From WLXB01 sp040221475 (GTDB taxonomy: Bacteria; Pseudomonadota; Alphaproteobacteria; Rhodospirillales; Rhodospirillaceae), in contig JAVKEJ010000058.1 in NCBI GenBank assembly GCA_040221475.1, positions 124,001 through 188,000 on the forward strand: a stretch of 64,000 bases of DNA, read 5' to 3'. The translations under genes were made by a program, and so were the position numbers. Positions within the stretch are counted from its first letter, which is position 1. Every line of letters starts with the position of its first letter. The notes beneath the pieces were generated by a model. It was given only the letters and a program-made list of their open reading frames with translations. It was not told where the DNA came from and searched no databases. Of the stretch, positions 42,855 through 51,147 are shown in pieces.

Positions 42855-44003
42855 ATGGTCATGAATACATTGCTTATCAAATTTACTTGCCGTACGTCAC
42901 TGCTTACCAATTGGTTAGTGCCAACCACGCTTCAGTTAGTGCTATGTGCCGCGTGGTTAACGTTGTGCACTTATTCTGTTCTCGCTGAACCGATCGCACA
43001 TGAGGTGAAGAACCAACCCTCGGCGGTTATCTTGATGTACCATCGGTTTGGTGAAAATCAATTTCCATCAACAAATACAACAGTCGATCAACTTGAAGAT
43101 CATATCTCGGCCTTGCAGGAAGGCGGGCATACTGTTGTGCCACTTGATCTTGTAGTTGCGGCTCTTCAGGGTAAAGCGACACTCCCAGATAAAGCGGTCG
43201 CAATTACGGTTGATGATGCTTATCGATCCTTTTTGGATATTGCGTGGCCCAGGTTTAAGGCGGCCGGGTTTCCGGTCACTCTGTTTGTTGCCACCGAAGG
43301 TGTGGAACAGGGTTACAAAGATCTTTTAACCTGGAATGAAATAAGAAATTTAAAGGCTGACGGTGTCGGGATTGGCGCTCACAGTCATGGTCATGGACAC
43401 TATCCGGCGTTGAGTACGGACGCTGTGACTCAAGATCTCAATGACATGTCTGCGGCCTTTGAGTCTGCTCTAGGGGATGTGCCAGATTTATTTGCGTTTC
43501 CTTACGGTGAAGCGGGTTTGCTTGATATCAGCACCGTGAAATCTGCAGGTTTTGAAGCTGCGTTTGGACAGCATTCTGGGGCTGCTGGGGGCAAAAATGA
43601 CCGGCACTATCTGCCCCGGTTTGCCTTAAATGAAAATTTTGGCGGCCCCGATAGGTTTCGTCTGGTTATCGATACACTCCCGTTGCCTGTTACCCAGGTG
43701 TTTCCGCCAGATCCTATTCTTAAAAAAAATCCACCCGACATTTTTTTTGAAGTTTCTTCTGCGCTTTCGAACTTGTCCGACGTGAGTTGTTTTGGTCCCT
43801 TTGGCGTCAATGTCGAGACTGTGGTTGAAGAAAATCAGATTCAAGTTCTATCAGATCGCCCTTTTCCCAAGGGGCGTGTGCGCGTGAATTGTACGTTGAA
43901 ATCAAATGCTCCCGAAACAGCGGGGCGCTGGTATTGGTTTGGGTGGCAGATGATTTCAGAATTCTCGACAGAAGGTGTGGATATTCACCAGCGCTATCGT
44001 TAG
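42855..44003 (+). CDS. Exported polysaccharide deacetylase (NodB domain) with C-terminal extension
   Basis: A 382-residue protein with a long N-terminal signal region (hydrophobic 24-44, ending VLA-EP). The NodB homology domain spans about 55-285: AVILMYHRF, the metal/catalytic ITVDDAY (D120, D121) and the metal-binding HSHGH (H176, H180), then FAFPYGE. Such enzymes remove N-acetyl groups from GlcNAc-containing polymers in the envelope. Residues about 285-382 form a further region I do not recognise, with two cysteines (CFGPFG and NCTLK) and aromatic-rich WYWFGW. Alternative start ATG at 42861. The exact polymer is unknown. Confidence 0.83.
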   Translation: MVMNTLLIKFTCRTSLLTNWLVPTTLQLVLCAAWLTLCTYSVLAEPIAHEVKNQPSAVILMYHRFGENQFPSTNTTVDQLEDHISALQEGGHTVVPLDLVVAALQGKATLPDKAVAITVDDAYRSFLDIAWPRFKAAGFPVTLFVATEGVEQGYKDLLTWNEIRNLKADGVGIGAHSHGHGHYPALSTDAVTQDLNDMSAAFESALGDVPDLFAFPYGEAGLLDISTVKSAGFEAAFGQHSGAAGGKNDRHYLPRFALNENFGGPDRFRLVIDTLPLPVTQVFPPDPILKKNPPDIFFEVSSALSNLSDVSCFGPFGVNVETVVEENQIQVLSDRPFPKGRVRVNCTLKSNAPETAGRWYWFGWQMISEFSTEGVDIHQRYR

Positions 44004-44045
44004 CGGATCATGTACACAATAATGCGCGGCGAGAAGACGGGAACC

Positions 44046-45062
44046 CTAGTTCTGTGCCAGCTCTTTCATGGCTTCGGGCGTCGCGAGTTGGGCATTGTCC
44101 AGAGGGCGTAAACCATTCACCCGCATAATGGCATGCAATGATTTTACATACGCTGGTCCACGTTCAGAGTAGCGCGTCAGGGTTTCGGCCAATTTCCAGC
44201 CATCTAACACCTGTTCATTTGATAACATCAGGGCGCGTTCTTCTCGAAATTTTGTATACGCCCAGTGTGTATTCAAGTTTCGTGCATATGAGATAACGGA
44301 GTCGAGCGGTGTTTCAAAAGCCCGAACAGCGTACTCTTGGCCACCGCGTTGTTGCTCTGGAACAATACCTTCGAATTCGTTCCACACCCATTGACCGAAC
44401 AGGGCGTTGCCCTGTCGGGCAAAACGCGACGTACCCCAGGCACTTTCTTCAACGGCTTGAGCCAATGCTAAAGACGTTGGAATGGGGGCAACACGTAATT
44501 TGAGAACGTCAGCGAGTTCTATAAAAGAAATATTCTCTTCCGTTAAATCTATGTGGTACTTCTCGGCTAACTCATCAATCCATGCGGCGTCCTCGGTGCT
44601 CACATCCTTTTCACCAGCGCCGTCGGGCCCTAAGACATCAATGATCTTTAATAATCGTTGACGGTCTGCAGCAATCTCCTCATTCGCTGTCAGGATGAGC
44701 GGCAACACAGATCTAAAAAATAGACGCTTTCGCCGATCTATGACTCGCATCTCTGTTAGGCCCTGGGGCACAGCTGAGATGATGATTCGTGGCACATCTG
44801 CCGCGTCAGTGCGCACCCGGTCGAGGGTGTAGCCAATGCCTTCAAATGTTTTCTCAAGATTATTGATCGCTAAGGCGTCGCCTGACACTACGAGGGTGCT
44901 CTCAGGTAATATGCCTATGGTATCTGGATATTGCCCAAGGGCAATGAGCATTAGTGCCGCAACGAAAACGACCTCGCACTCAAGCAAATATTTGCGAAGT
45001 CCGTATGCGGTTGCTCTAGCGCCGCTCATGATAGTAAGTGCAAAGGACGAAGGTGTTGCCAT
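44046..45062 (-). CDS. Bax-like glucosaminidase-domain protein
   Basis: A 338-residue membrane-anchored peptidoglycan hydrolase candidate. A hydrophobic segment near residues 28-45 (VVFVAALMLIALG) is the signal anchor. The C-terminal half resembles E. coli Bax and the glucosaminidase domain: SLALAQAVEESAWGTSRFA with the catalytic-type glutamate, GNALFGQWVW, and YARNLNTHWAYTKFREERA. Residues 45-160 are not recognised. It would cleave glycan strands in the periplasm. It lies 48 bases downstream of nfuA on the same strand and is convergent with the deacetylase gene. Confidence 0.8.
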   Translation of the reverse strand: MATPSSFALTIMSGARATAYGLRKYLLECEVVFVAALMLIALGQYPDTIGILPESTLVVSGDALAINNLEKTFEGIGYTLDRVRTDAADVPRIIISAVPQGLTEMRVIDRRKRLFFRSVLPLILTANEEIAADRQRLLKIIDVLGPDGAGEKDVSTEDAAWIDELAEKYHIDLTEENISFIELADVLKLRVAPIPTSLALAQAVEESAWGTSRFARQGNALFGQWVWNEFEGIVPEQQRGGQEYAVRAFETPLDSVISYARNLNTHWAYTKFREERALMLSNEQVLDGWKLAETLTRYSERGPAYVKSLHAIMRVNGLRPLDNAQLATPEAMKELAQN

Positions 45063-45110
45063 ACGACACGGTGCCTAAAACACTTTTGTTAGAGGGTTGC
45101 CCCCTCTAGC

Positions 45111-45677
45111 TTACAGTACGGCTTCCACTTGGACCACCTCAGGTACGTAATGACGCAACATATTTTCAATACCTGATTTCAATGTCATGGTTGAGCTTGG
45201 GCAGCCAGCGCAGGCCCCGCGCATGTGCAGGTAAACTGTGCCTTCTTTAAATCCCTTGTAAATGATATCGCCGCCATCTTGGGCGACAGCAGGACGGACG
45301 CGTGTTTCGATTAATTCTTTAATTTGATCAATCACCTCTGGATCCACGTTTTCATCTGCAAACGTGTCATCTTCATCGACGCCTGAGGCGCCCTCTAAAA
45401 ACAGAGATTGTCCAGTGGTGTAGTGATCCATAATGGCACCCAGGACCAACGGCTTGATGACCTGCCAATCCATATCATCCGACTTTGTAATGGTGATGAA
45501 ATCAGAGCCAAAGAACACAGCAGAAACGCCGTCCAATTCGAAAATGCGTTTAGCGAGTGGCGAGTTTTCTGCGTCCTCAGCCGAGGTGAAATCCGCTACG
45601 CCTGTTTCCATGACAGGCTTCCCCGGCAGGAACTTTAGCGTTGCTGGATTTGGGGTCTGTTCCGTTTGAATAAACAT
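45111..45677 (-). CDS. nfuA: Fe-S cluster carrier NfuA/NifU-like protein
   Basis: A 188-residue two-domain Nfu protein. The N-terminal Nfu_N domain begins MFIQTEQTPNPATLKFLPG; the C-terminal NifU-like domain (about 105-188) has the cluster-binding CxxC in MRGACAGCPSSTMTL. It delivers 4Fe-4S clusters to client enzymes, of which hemW and nth are candidates in this window. The region 45678-45782 upstream (105 bases) is AT-rich and probably holds its promoter; I could not identify a specific operator. Confidence 0.93.
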   Translation of the reverse strand: MFIQTEQTPNPATLKFLPGKPVMETGVADFTSAEDAENSPLAKRIFELDGVSAVFFGSDFITITKSDDMDWQVIKPLVLGAIMDHYTTGQSLFLEGASGVDEDDTFADENVDPEVIDQIKELIETRVRPAVAQDGGDIIYKGFKEGTVYLHMRGACAGCPSSTMTLKSGIENMLRHYVPEVVQVEAVL

Positions 45678-45782
45678 CGCGCATCATCCTCACTTAGAAT
45701 AAGAAATATTACCTCTAATTAGGACTAAATAGGTCCAGTATCAAGGGGGGCTAATGAAATCGGGTGCAGCTGAGGGAACGGC

Positions 45783-46292
45783 TTACGTGAGCGCGTCGAT
45801 TTCCTCTGCGGAGAGATTTCCGGGCACTATGGTGACGGGCAACGTTAGTTTACCGGCCAATTTACCAGAAAGAGCGGTGACCAGTGGTCCAGGCCCATCG
45901 TCTCCGGTGCCTGCTCCCAATACCAATACGGAAATCTCATCTTGTTCTTTGAGTACGGCGAGCAGTTGCTCGTTGGTGTCACCTTCGCGGAGATACAGCC
46001 CAGGCATATGGCCGGTTTGGCGCTGTACATCTGCGGCGACACGTTGCAGCAACTTCTCTGCCTCGGACCGGGCTTCTGTTTCCATGAGATCAGAGATGCT
46101 TGAGAAATGATGAAAGTCTGTTGGCTCAACGGCATGAAAAAGTGCGACATGTCCGTTGGTATGAAGAGCTCTGCGACAGGCAAAACGGAGAGCCGCACTC
46201 ATCTCTGCAGAAGAGTCCACCACCAATAGAAACGTCCTGGGACGCTCTTTAGCCTCTTTGGTTTCCGGCCCGGTGTCACGCGCATCGACCAT
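45783..46292 (-). CDS. Universal stress protein (UspA family)
   Basis: The ATG at 46290-46292 gives 169 residues and starts seven bases after the stop of the upstream gene; the frame is open to 46421, but that extension lies inside the neighbour. The protein shows the Usp alpha/beta fold: FLLVVDSSAEMSAALRFACRRA, VALFHAVEP, and the ATP-loop-like VLGAGTGDDGPGPLVTAL followed by LPVTIVPG. It is the third gene of the minus-strand set TauE - TIGR02186 - Usp. Its role is unknown; Usp proteins often bind ATP and modulate stress or transport functions. Confidence 0.85.
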   Translation of the reverse strand: MVDARDTGPETKEAKERPRTFLLVVDSSAEMSAALRFACRRALHTNGHVALFHAVEPTDFHHFSSISDLMETEARSEAEKLLQRVAADVQRQTGHMPGLYLREGDTNEQLLAVLKEQDEISVLVLGAGTGDDGPGPLVTALSGKLAGKLTLPVTIVPGNLSAEEIDALT

Positions 46293-46299
46293 GATCTGC

Positions 46300-47085
46300 C
46301 TATGTTCTTCTGAAGGCAGCCTCAGCTGCCCAGCCTGCCAAAATAGCAAAGACGATGGCAAATATGCCGTATAGGGGTGAAAAATTATGGGCGAAGTCAT
46401 ACACTTCAGCACCAATGCCAATTTTAGAAATGATCAAAGGCACAAATTCGCCGCTCACCACATCACCATCTCTGAACAGATAAATCCCAACTTCATAAGC
46501 TCCTGTTGGCACATTGGCTGGAAAGTGCAGTTGGGCTCTAAACAGTCTATTCGCAAGTAGCGATATGCTCCCTGCTTCCTTACTGTAAAGTCCGCGGTCG
46601 ACGTTTAGTCGTATGAGCGCCTCACTATACGCGTCTTTAACATCAACTGGTTGCCTCACATCTTCAAATTTCAGTTTGAGATTTTCCACACCAATTTCAT
46701 AAAGGGCGCGTATGCGCTCTGAGGTAAATGTTGAAATATCTCTATTGCTGGCCACGTTATAAAATGAAGGTACGTCCCGTAATTCAATCGCTTCGGTATT
46801 GGCCCAGATTGGCCCAAACCTCTCTTTCTTGCGAAGTGTCACGTCTTTGGCCGGACCGCGCACAACAATAACAACATCACCAGGGCCATCCGTCGCCCCA
46901 AACAGTAGAACGTCTGTACCCGTAAATCCTGTTGTAATGGCGACCAGATGGTTAGAGAGGTCGGCAACCAAGGGTACAGCCTGGGCATGCGCCTGATGCG
47001 GGCCGATCATCGCGCAGAACAAGAGAGAGATGAGACGTTCCAGCCTAAACTGTTGTCTAAACTTTTGTCTCAGTCGCTGCTTCAC
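46300..47085 (-). CDS. TIGR02186-type membrane protein linked to TauE exporters
   Basis: A 261-residue protein with an N-terminal signal peptide (LISLLFCAMIGPHQAHA), a periplasmic domain beginning VPLVADLSNHLVAITTGFTG and containing ERFGPIWANTEAIE and PSFYNVASNRD, and one C-terminal transmembrane helix (FSPLYGIFAIVFAILAGWAAE). This pattern matches the alphaproteobacterial TIGR02186 family, which is usually encoded next to a TauE/SafE exporter. The start is GTG at 47083-47085, overlapping the TauE stop (GTGA). Its function has not been established; a periplasmic accessory to the exporter is the natural inference. Confidence 0.75.
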   Translation of the reverse strand: MKQRLRQKFRQQFRLERLISLLFCAMIGPHQAHAQAVPLVADLSNHLVAITTGFTGTDVLLFGATDGPGDVVIVVRGPAKDVTLRKKERFGPIWANTEAIELRDVPSFYNVASNRDISTFTSERIRALYEIGVENLKLKFEDVRQPVDVKDAYSEALIRLNVDRGLYSKEAGSISLLANRLFRAQLHFPANVPTGAYEVGIYLFRDGDVVSGEFVPLIISKIGIGAEVYDFAHNFSPLYGIFAIVFAILAGWAAEAAFRRT

Positions 47086-48014
47086 TCGCCTGCACCCCCG
47101 AACGAGAAAGGTTCAGTCGGTGTGACCACCAAATCGAAAGCCAGCTTCAGGCAGACCCCAAGAACGATAAGGGCCAGCAGGACACGAAGTTGTTCTCCCC
47201 GGAGCTTGGCCCCCATGCGGGCACCGATTTGTGCGCCAATAACACCGCCAATCAGCAGGAGCAGCGCTAAAACCACATCCACAGTTTGGTTCACAGTTGC
47301 TTGCAGGAACGTTGTGTTGGCTGTGACAAAAATAATTTGAAAAAGAGACGTACCAATCACAACTTGTGTTGGCATGCCGAGCAAGTAAATCATCGCCGGC
47401 ACCATCACAAAGCCACCACCGACGCCCATGATGGCAGCGAGAATCCCGACGACAAATCCGATACCGAGGGGCAAGAGGGCAGAAATATAAAGTTTTGATT
47501 TTCTAAAGCGCATCTTAAACGGAAGACCGTGAATCCAGGTGTGGCGTCCAGGGCCACGTGCCGAGCTTGCAGGGCGTCCTGCTGGGGCTTTGCGTTGTCG
47601 CACGATGGCATTCATACTTTCGTAGAACATCAGTCCACCAATAACGCCCAGGAAAATCACATAACAGAGTGAGATCACCAATTCGATCTGGCCGAGTCCG
47701 CGCAATACGGAGAATAATGCGACCCCGATACCAGAGCCGATAAACCCGCCGACGGTCAGAACAGCTCCCATGCGGAAATCCACATTGCCGCGCCGCCAAT
47801 GGGCGAGCACACCAGACACCGAACTTGCGACAATTTGATTGGCTTCCGTGCCCACAGCCACGGCGGGGGGAACGCCAATGAAAAACAGAAGCGGGGTCAT
47901 GAGAAAGCCGCCACCCACCCCAAACAGGCCAGACAATAATCCGACGACCCCACCCATACCGAGAATGAGGAACACGTTCACCGACATTTCGGCGATGGGG
48001 AGGTATATCTGCAT
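47082..48014 (-). CDS. TauE/SafE-family sulfite/organosulfonate exporter
   Basis: A 310-residue integral membrane protein with about eight helices arranged as two repeats: GMGGVVGLLSGLFGVGGGFLMTPLL near the N-terminus and GFVVGILAAIMGVGGGFVMVPAMIYLLG in the second half (conserved G-rich cores), the TauE/SafE hallmark. Substrates in the family include sulfite, sulfoacetate and other C2 sulfonates. It heads the set TauE - TIGR02186 - Usp with start/stop overlap. No sulfonate catabolic genes lie nearby. Confidence 0.9.
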   Translation of the reverse strand: MQIYLPIAEMSVNVFLILGMGGVVGLLSGLFGVGGGFLMTPLLFFIGVPPAVAVGTEANQIVASSVSGVLAHWRRGNVDFRMGAVLTVGGFIGSGIGVALFSVLRGLGQIELVISLCYVIFLGVIGGLMFYESMNAIVRQRKAPAGRPASSARGPGRHTWIHGLPFKMRFRKSKLYISALLPLGIGFVVGILAAIMGVGGGFVMVPAMIYLLGMPTQVVIGTSLFQIIFVTANTTFLQATVNQTVDVVLALLLLIGGVIGAQIGARMGAKLRGEQLRVLLALIVLGVCLKLAFDLVVTPTEPFSFGGAGE

Positions 48015-48069
48015 GCCGGCTGTCCGGCGCCTCCAGACGGAAAAAATGAATTAGGACAAGGCTTTGTAG

Positions 48070-48106
48070 GGCTCGGATCGCTCCTTATCAAGGAAAAAGG
48101 CGAGCC
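48070..48106 (-). repeat. Bulged inverted repeat between fcl and the TauE gene
   Basis: GGCTCG (48070-48075) pairs with CGAGCC (48101-48106), and an inner TCCTT/AAGGA stem (48082-48086, 48090-48094) sits within. It lies in the 132-base spacer 48015-48146, downstream of fcl and upstream of the TauE gene, both read leftward. There is no T tract. It may slow transcription from the fucose genes or regulate the exporter; only weak support for either. Confidence 0.4.
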
Positions 48107-48146
48107 AGATCGGCGGAGATCAGAGGATTGTGAGTTTAAAAGTGTC

Positions 48147-49112
48147 TTAGTCTTCGACTGGACCAGAGCGTGCGAGGGTCTTTAAATACCAATCGTAAGT
48201 CTTGGCAATCCCGTCTTCCAGCCTCGTTGAGGGCGTCCACCCCAAGTCATTGATACGTTGTGAGTTCATCAGTTTTCGGGGCATGCCATCGGGTTTGGTC
48301 GCGTCATTTTTCAACTGGCCTTTAAAGCCAACAACCTTGGCAACCGTTTCAGCAACCGCTTGGATCGCGATATCTTCTCCATATCCCACGTTGATGATGT
48401 CTTCAGATGAGTAGTTTTCCATCAGGAACACACAGGCTTCAGCAAAATCGTCGACATATAAAAACTCGCGACGTGGCGTGCCGGTGCCCCAAATCTCAAA
48501 ACTCTCGGCCCCGGTCGTTTTAGCCAAATGGGCTTTCACAATAAGGGCCGATAAAACATGGCTTTCGTTCAGGTCAAAATTGTCGCCTGGGCCATATAGA
48601 TTTGTTGGCATGCATGAGATGTAGTCGCGGCCATATTGGCGCCGGTACGCTTGTGACATCATGATCCCAGCAATTTTGGAGATGGCGTACCACTGATTTG
48701 TCGGCTCAAGCGGCCCGGTTAGAAAGGCACTTTCTGACATCGGCTGTGGCGCCAGACGCGGATAGATACAGCTTGATCCTAAAAACACAATGCGGTTTAC
48801 ATCCGCCGCGTGAGCTGCAGAAAACACGTTGGTCTCGATTTGAATGTTATCCATCAAAAACTCGACCGGATAAGAATCGTTGGCCAGAATACCGCCAACC
48901 CTGGCGGCGGCCATAAAAATCGCATCGGGTTTTGACTTAGCAAGCCAGTCTGTAACATCATCCTGACGTGTCAAATCCAGATCGGTATGTGAGATCGTTA
49001 GGACCTCGCACTCAAAGTGCTGCAAACGCCGAACGATAGCTGCGCCAACCATGCCTGTATGGCCCGCCACCCATATTCTTTTTCCGGTGAGGGAGTACTC
49101 AAGATCAGACAT
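48147..49112 (-). CDS. fcl: GDP-L-fucose synthase
   Basis: A 321-residue SDR epimerase-reductase converting GDP-4-keto-6-deoxymannose to GDP-L-fucose. It shows the Rossmann RIWVAGHTGMVGAAIVRRL, then the family-typical MAAARVGGILANDSYPVEF, FLGSSCIYPR, and the catalytic Tyr-x3-Lys in WYAISKIAG. Start: ATG at 49110-49112; a TTG at 49122-49124 overlapping the gmd stop would add four residues and is also possible. It works directly after Gmd, encoded immediately upstream. Confidence 0.95.
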   Translation of the reverse strand: MSDLEYSLTGKRIWVAGHTGMVGAAIVRRLQHFECEVLTISHTDLDLTRQDDVTDWLAKSKPDAIFMAAARVGGILANDSYPVEFLMDNIQIETNVFSAAHAADVNRIVFLGSSCIYPRLAPQPMSESAFLTGPLEPTNQWYAISKIAGIMMSQAYRRQYGRDYISCMPTNLYGPGDNFDLNESHVLSALIVKAHLAKTTGAESFEIWGTGTPRREFLYVDDFAEACVFLMENYSSEDIINVGYGEDIAIQAVAETVAKVVGFKGQLKNDATKPDGMPRKLMNSQRINDLGWTPSTRLEDGIAKTYDWYLKTLARSGPVED

Positions 49113-49120
49113 GTTTAAAG

Positions 49121-50188
49121 TCAATCGTCTGGCTGAAAGCGTCGCGCTTCATCTTGAAGCGTTTTTAAATCGCTCTGCACCATTTCTTTGACCATATCCC
49201 GAAAGGATGTGGTGTGCTTCCATCCGAGTTTCTGTTCAGCTTTTGTAGGGTCGCCCAGCAACAGCTCGACCTCTGTTGGCCGGAAATACCTGGGGTCAAT
49301 TTCCACTAACACGTCGCCGGTGGCCGCATCGAGACCTTTTTCATCAACACCTTTGCCCTGCCACGTGATGGTGCGGCCAATTTCTGCAAAGGCCAATTCA
49401 ACGAAAGACCTTACGGTGTGGGTTTCTCCGGTGGCCAGAACATAGTCGTCAGGTTCGGCTTGCTGCACAATGCGCCACATGCCTTCAACATAGTCTCGGG
49501 CATGTCCCCAATCGCGTTTGGCATCAATGTTGCCCAGGTAAAGTATATTTTGCTGACCGAGTTCTATGGCAGCGACCGCACGGGTAATTTTACGCGTTAC
49601 AAAAGTTTCACCGCGAATGGGACTCTCGTGATTAAAGAGAATGCCGTTGGAGGCATGAAAACCATACGCTTCTCTGTAATTCACGGTAATCCAATAGGCA
49701 TAAAGCTTGGCGACGGCATAGGGTGATCGTGGATAAAACGGTGTCGTCTCGGTTTGCGGTGTTTCTTGTACTTTACCGTACAATTCTGATGTGGACGCCT
49801 GATAGAAGCGGGTGGCATTCATGCCAAGAATACGCATGGCTTCAAGCAGGCGCAGTGTCCCCATCGCATCTGAGTTTGCGGTATACTCTGGTGTTTCAAA
49901 AGAGACCTGCACATGACTTTGAGCGGCCAGATTGTATATCTCGTCTGGCTGTACTTCCTGCACCAACCTGATCAGGTTGGTGGCGTCGGTCAGATCGCCG
50001 TAATGCAGAAAAAACTGAACCCCTGATTTATGGAAATCTTGGTACAAATGATCAATTCTGCTGGTGTTAAACGAAGAAGACCTGCGTTTAACACCATGCA
50101 CAGTATACCCCTTATCGAGCAAGAGTTCGGCGAGGTAAGCACCGTCTTGTCCAGTCACACCGGTGATCAGGGCTATTTTATTCGACAT
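49121..50188 (-). CDS. gmd: GDP-mannose 4,6-dehydratase
   Basis: A 355-residue extended SDR dehydratase making GDP-4-keto-6-deoxymannose. The NADP motif is ALITGVTGQDGAYLAELLL; VHGVKRRSSSFNTSRIDHLY, LHYGDLTDATNL and YNLAAQSHVQVSFE are Gmd signatures, and the catalytic Thr/Glu/Tyr-Lys set includes STSELYG and SPYAVAKLYAYW. Product goes to Fcl for L-fucose-containing surface glycans (or to other 6-deoxyhexoses). It is divergent from the acetyltransferase gene; the 196-base spacer 50189-50384 contains a 17-bp tandem repeat. Confidence 0.97.
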   Translation of the reverse strand: MSNKIALITGVTGQDGAYLAELLLDKGYTVHGVKRRSSSFNTSRIDHLYQDFHKSGVQFFLHYGDLTDATNLIRLVQEVQPDEIYNLAAQSHVQVSFETPEYTANSDAMGTLRLLEAMRILGMNATRFYQASTSELYGKVQETPQTETTPFYPRSPYAVAKLYAYWITVNYREAYGFHASNGILFNHESPIRGETFVTRKITRAVAAIELGQQNILYLGNIDAKRDWGHARDYVEGMWRIVQQAEPDDYVLATGETHTVRSFVELAFAEIGRTITWQGKGVDEKGLDAATGDVLVEIDPRYFRPTEVELLLGDPTKAEQKLGWKHTTSFRDMVKEMVQSDLKTLQDEARRFQPDD

Positions 50189-50331
50189 GAGTATTCCATT
50201 GGGCTCTTGAGAGATATGTGATCATAGGCGTGGGGTCCAGCTTCGGGCAAGGGATCGCTGTGGTGCTCAGGCTGTTACCAGAGTTTCATTTCATTACAGA
50301 GTTTGCGAAAGTGTGTTGTACCTCATATAGG

Positions 50332-50365
50332 CCAGCAGAGGTTTATAGCCAGTAGAGGTTTATAG
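50332..50365 (+). repeat. 17-bp tandem direct repeat upstream of the PglD-like gene
   Basis: CCAGCAGAGGTTTATAG (50332-50348) is followed directly by CCAGTAGAGGTTTATAG (50349-50365), one mismatch. The pair ends 19 bases before the ATG of the acetyltransferase gene, in the gmd/acetyltransferase divergent spacer. It could be a duplicated regulator site or duplicated leader; AGAGG in each copy also resembles a ribosome-binding sequence but is too far away. Confidence 0.6.
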
Positions 50366-50384
50366 ATTGTGAAGTGTACATAAA

Positions 50385-51056
50385 ATGAACAAGCCTGATG
50401 AGGCCCCAAAACTCTTCTTTATCGGTGCCCGCGGTCACGCCCGCGTACTCATCTATATTCTTCAGCAACAAGGTGTGAAAATTGAGGGCCTGACAGACTT
50501 AGATCTCAGCCTCAAAGGCACGGATGTCTATGGTGTGCGGGTGTTGGGCGATGACGATATTCTCAAATCTTATGAGCCCGTAAACATTAAATTGGTCAAT
50601 GCGGTCGGCAATGCGCCGCGCTCAGGACAGTCGGGTTTACACGTCCGACGGGCGCTCTTTGAGCGGTTCAAGTCTAAAGGCTATGGCTTTGCTACGATCA
50701 TCAGCGATGACGCCCTGGTGTCTGATCGCGCTACCTTAGACGAAGGGGTTCAGGCGGTGACGCGCTCACTTGTGCATCCCGGTGTAAGGGTCGGGCAAAA
50801 TACCATCTTGAATACAGGCGCAAGTCTTGACCACGATTGTTGGGTTGGGGCGCACAGTCATATTGCCCCTTGGGCGGTGTTATGTGGTGGCGTCACCGTC
50901 GGCACAGAGTGTCACATTGGGGCGCGATCCGTATTGATCCCCGGAATAAAGGTCGGGGATGGGGCTGTCGTTGGCGCTGGCGCCGTTGTCACCAGCGATG
51001 TTGCTGCTGGAGAGACCGTCGTCGGCAATCCCGCTCAGCCGATTTCTGTCAAATAA
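50385..51056 (+). CDS. PglD/NeuD-family sugar acyltransferase
   Basis: A 223-residue left-handed beta-helix transferase. The N-terminal Rossmann-like domain has FFIGARGHARVLIYIL, and the C-terminal hexapeptide-repeat domain has LDHDCWVGAHSHIAPWAVL with the candidate catalytic His, then ARSVLIPGIKVGDGAVVGAGAVV and the closing VVGNPAQPI (parts of the repeats). PglD acetylates the 4-amino group of UDP-4-amino-sugars; NeuD acts on sialic acids. The next gene encodes a PglF-like dehydratase, favouring the amino-sugar reading. No aminotransferase lies between them. Confidence 0.85.
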   Translation: MNKPDEAPKLFFIGARGHARVLIYILQQQGVKIEGLTDLDLSLKGTDVYGVRVLGDDDILKSYEPVNIKLVNAVGNAPRSGQSGLHVRRALFERFKSKGYGFATIISDDALVSDRATLDEGVQAVTRSLVHPGVRVGQNTILNTGASLDHDCWVGAHSHIAPWAVLCGGVTVGTECHIGARSVLIPGIKVGDGAVVGAGAVVTSDVAAGETVVGNPAQPISVK

Positions 51057-51147
51057 GGAGAGATTTAACCACTGATCAGAGCGTGGTGAATCTTGGACGA
51101 GTCAGGTATCTTGTCCGCCCCGTACAAAAGGACGGCAGAATCTTTCT

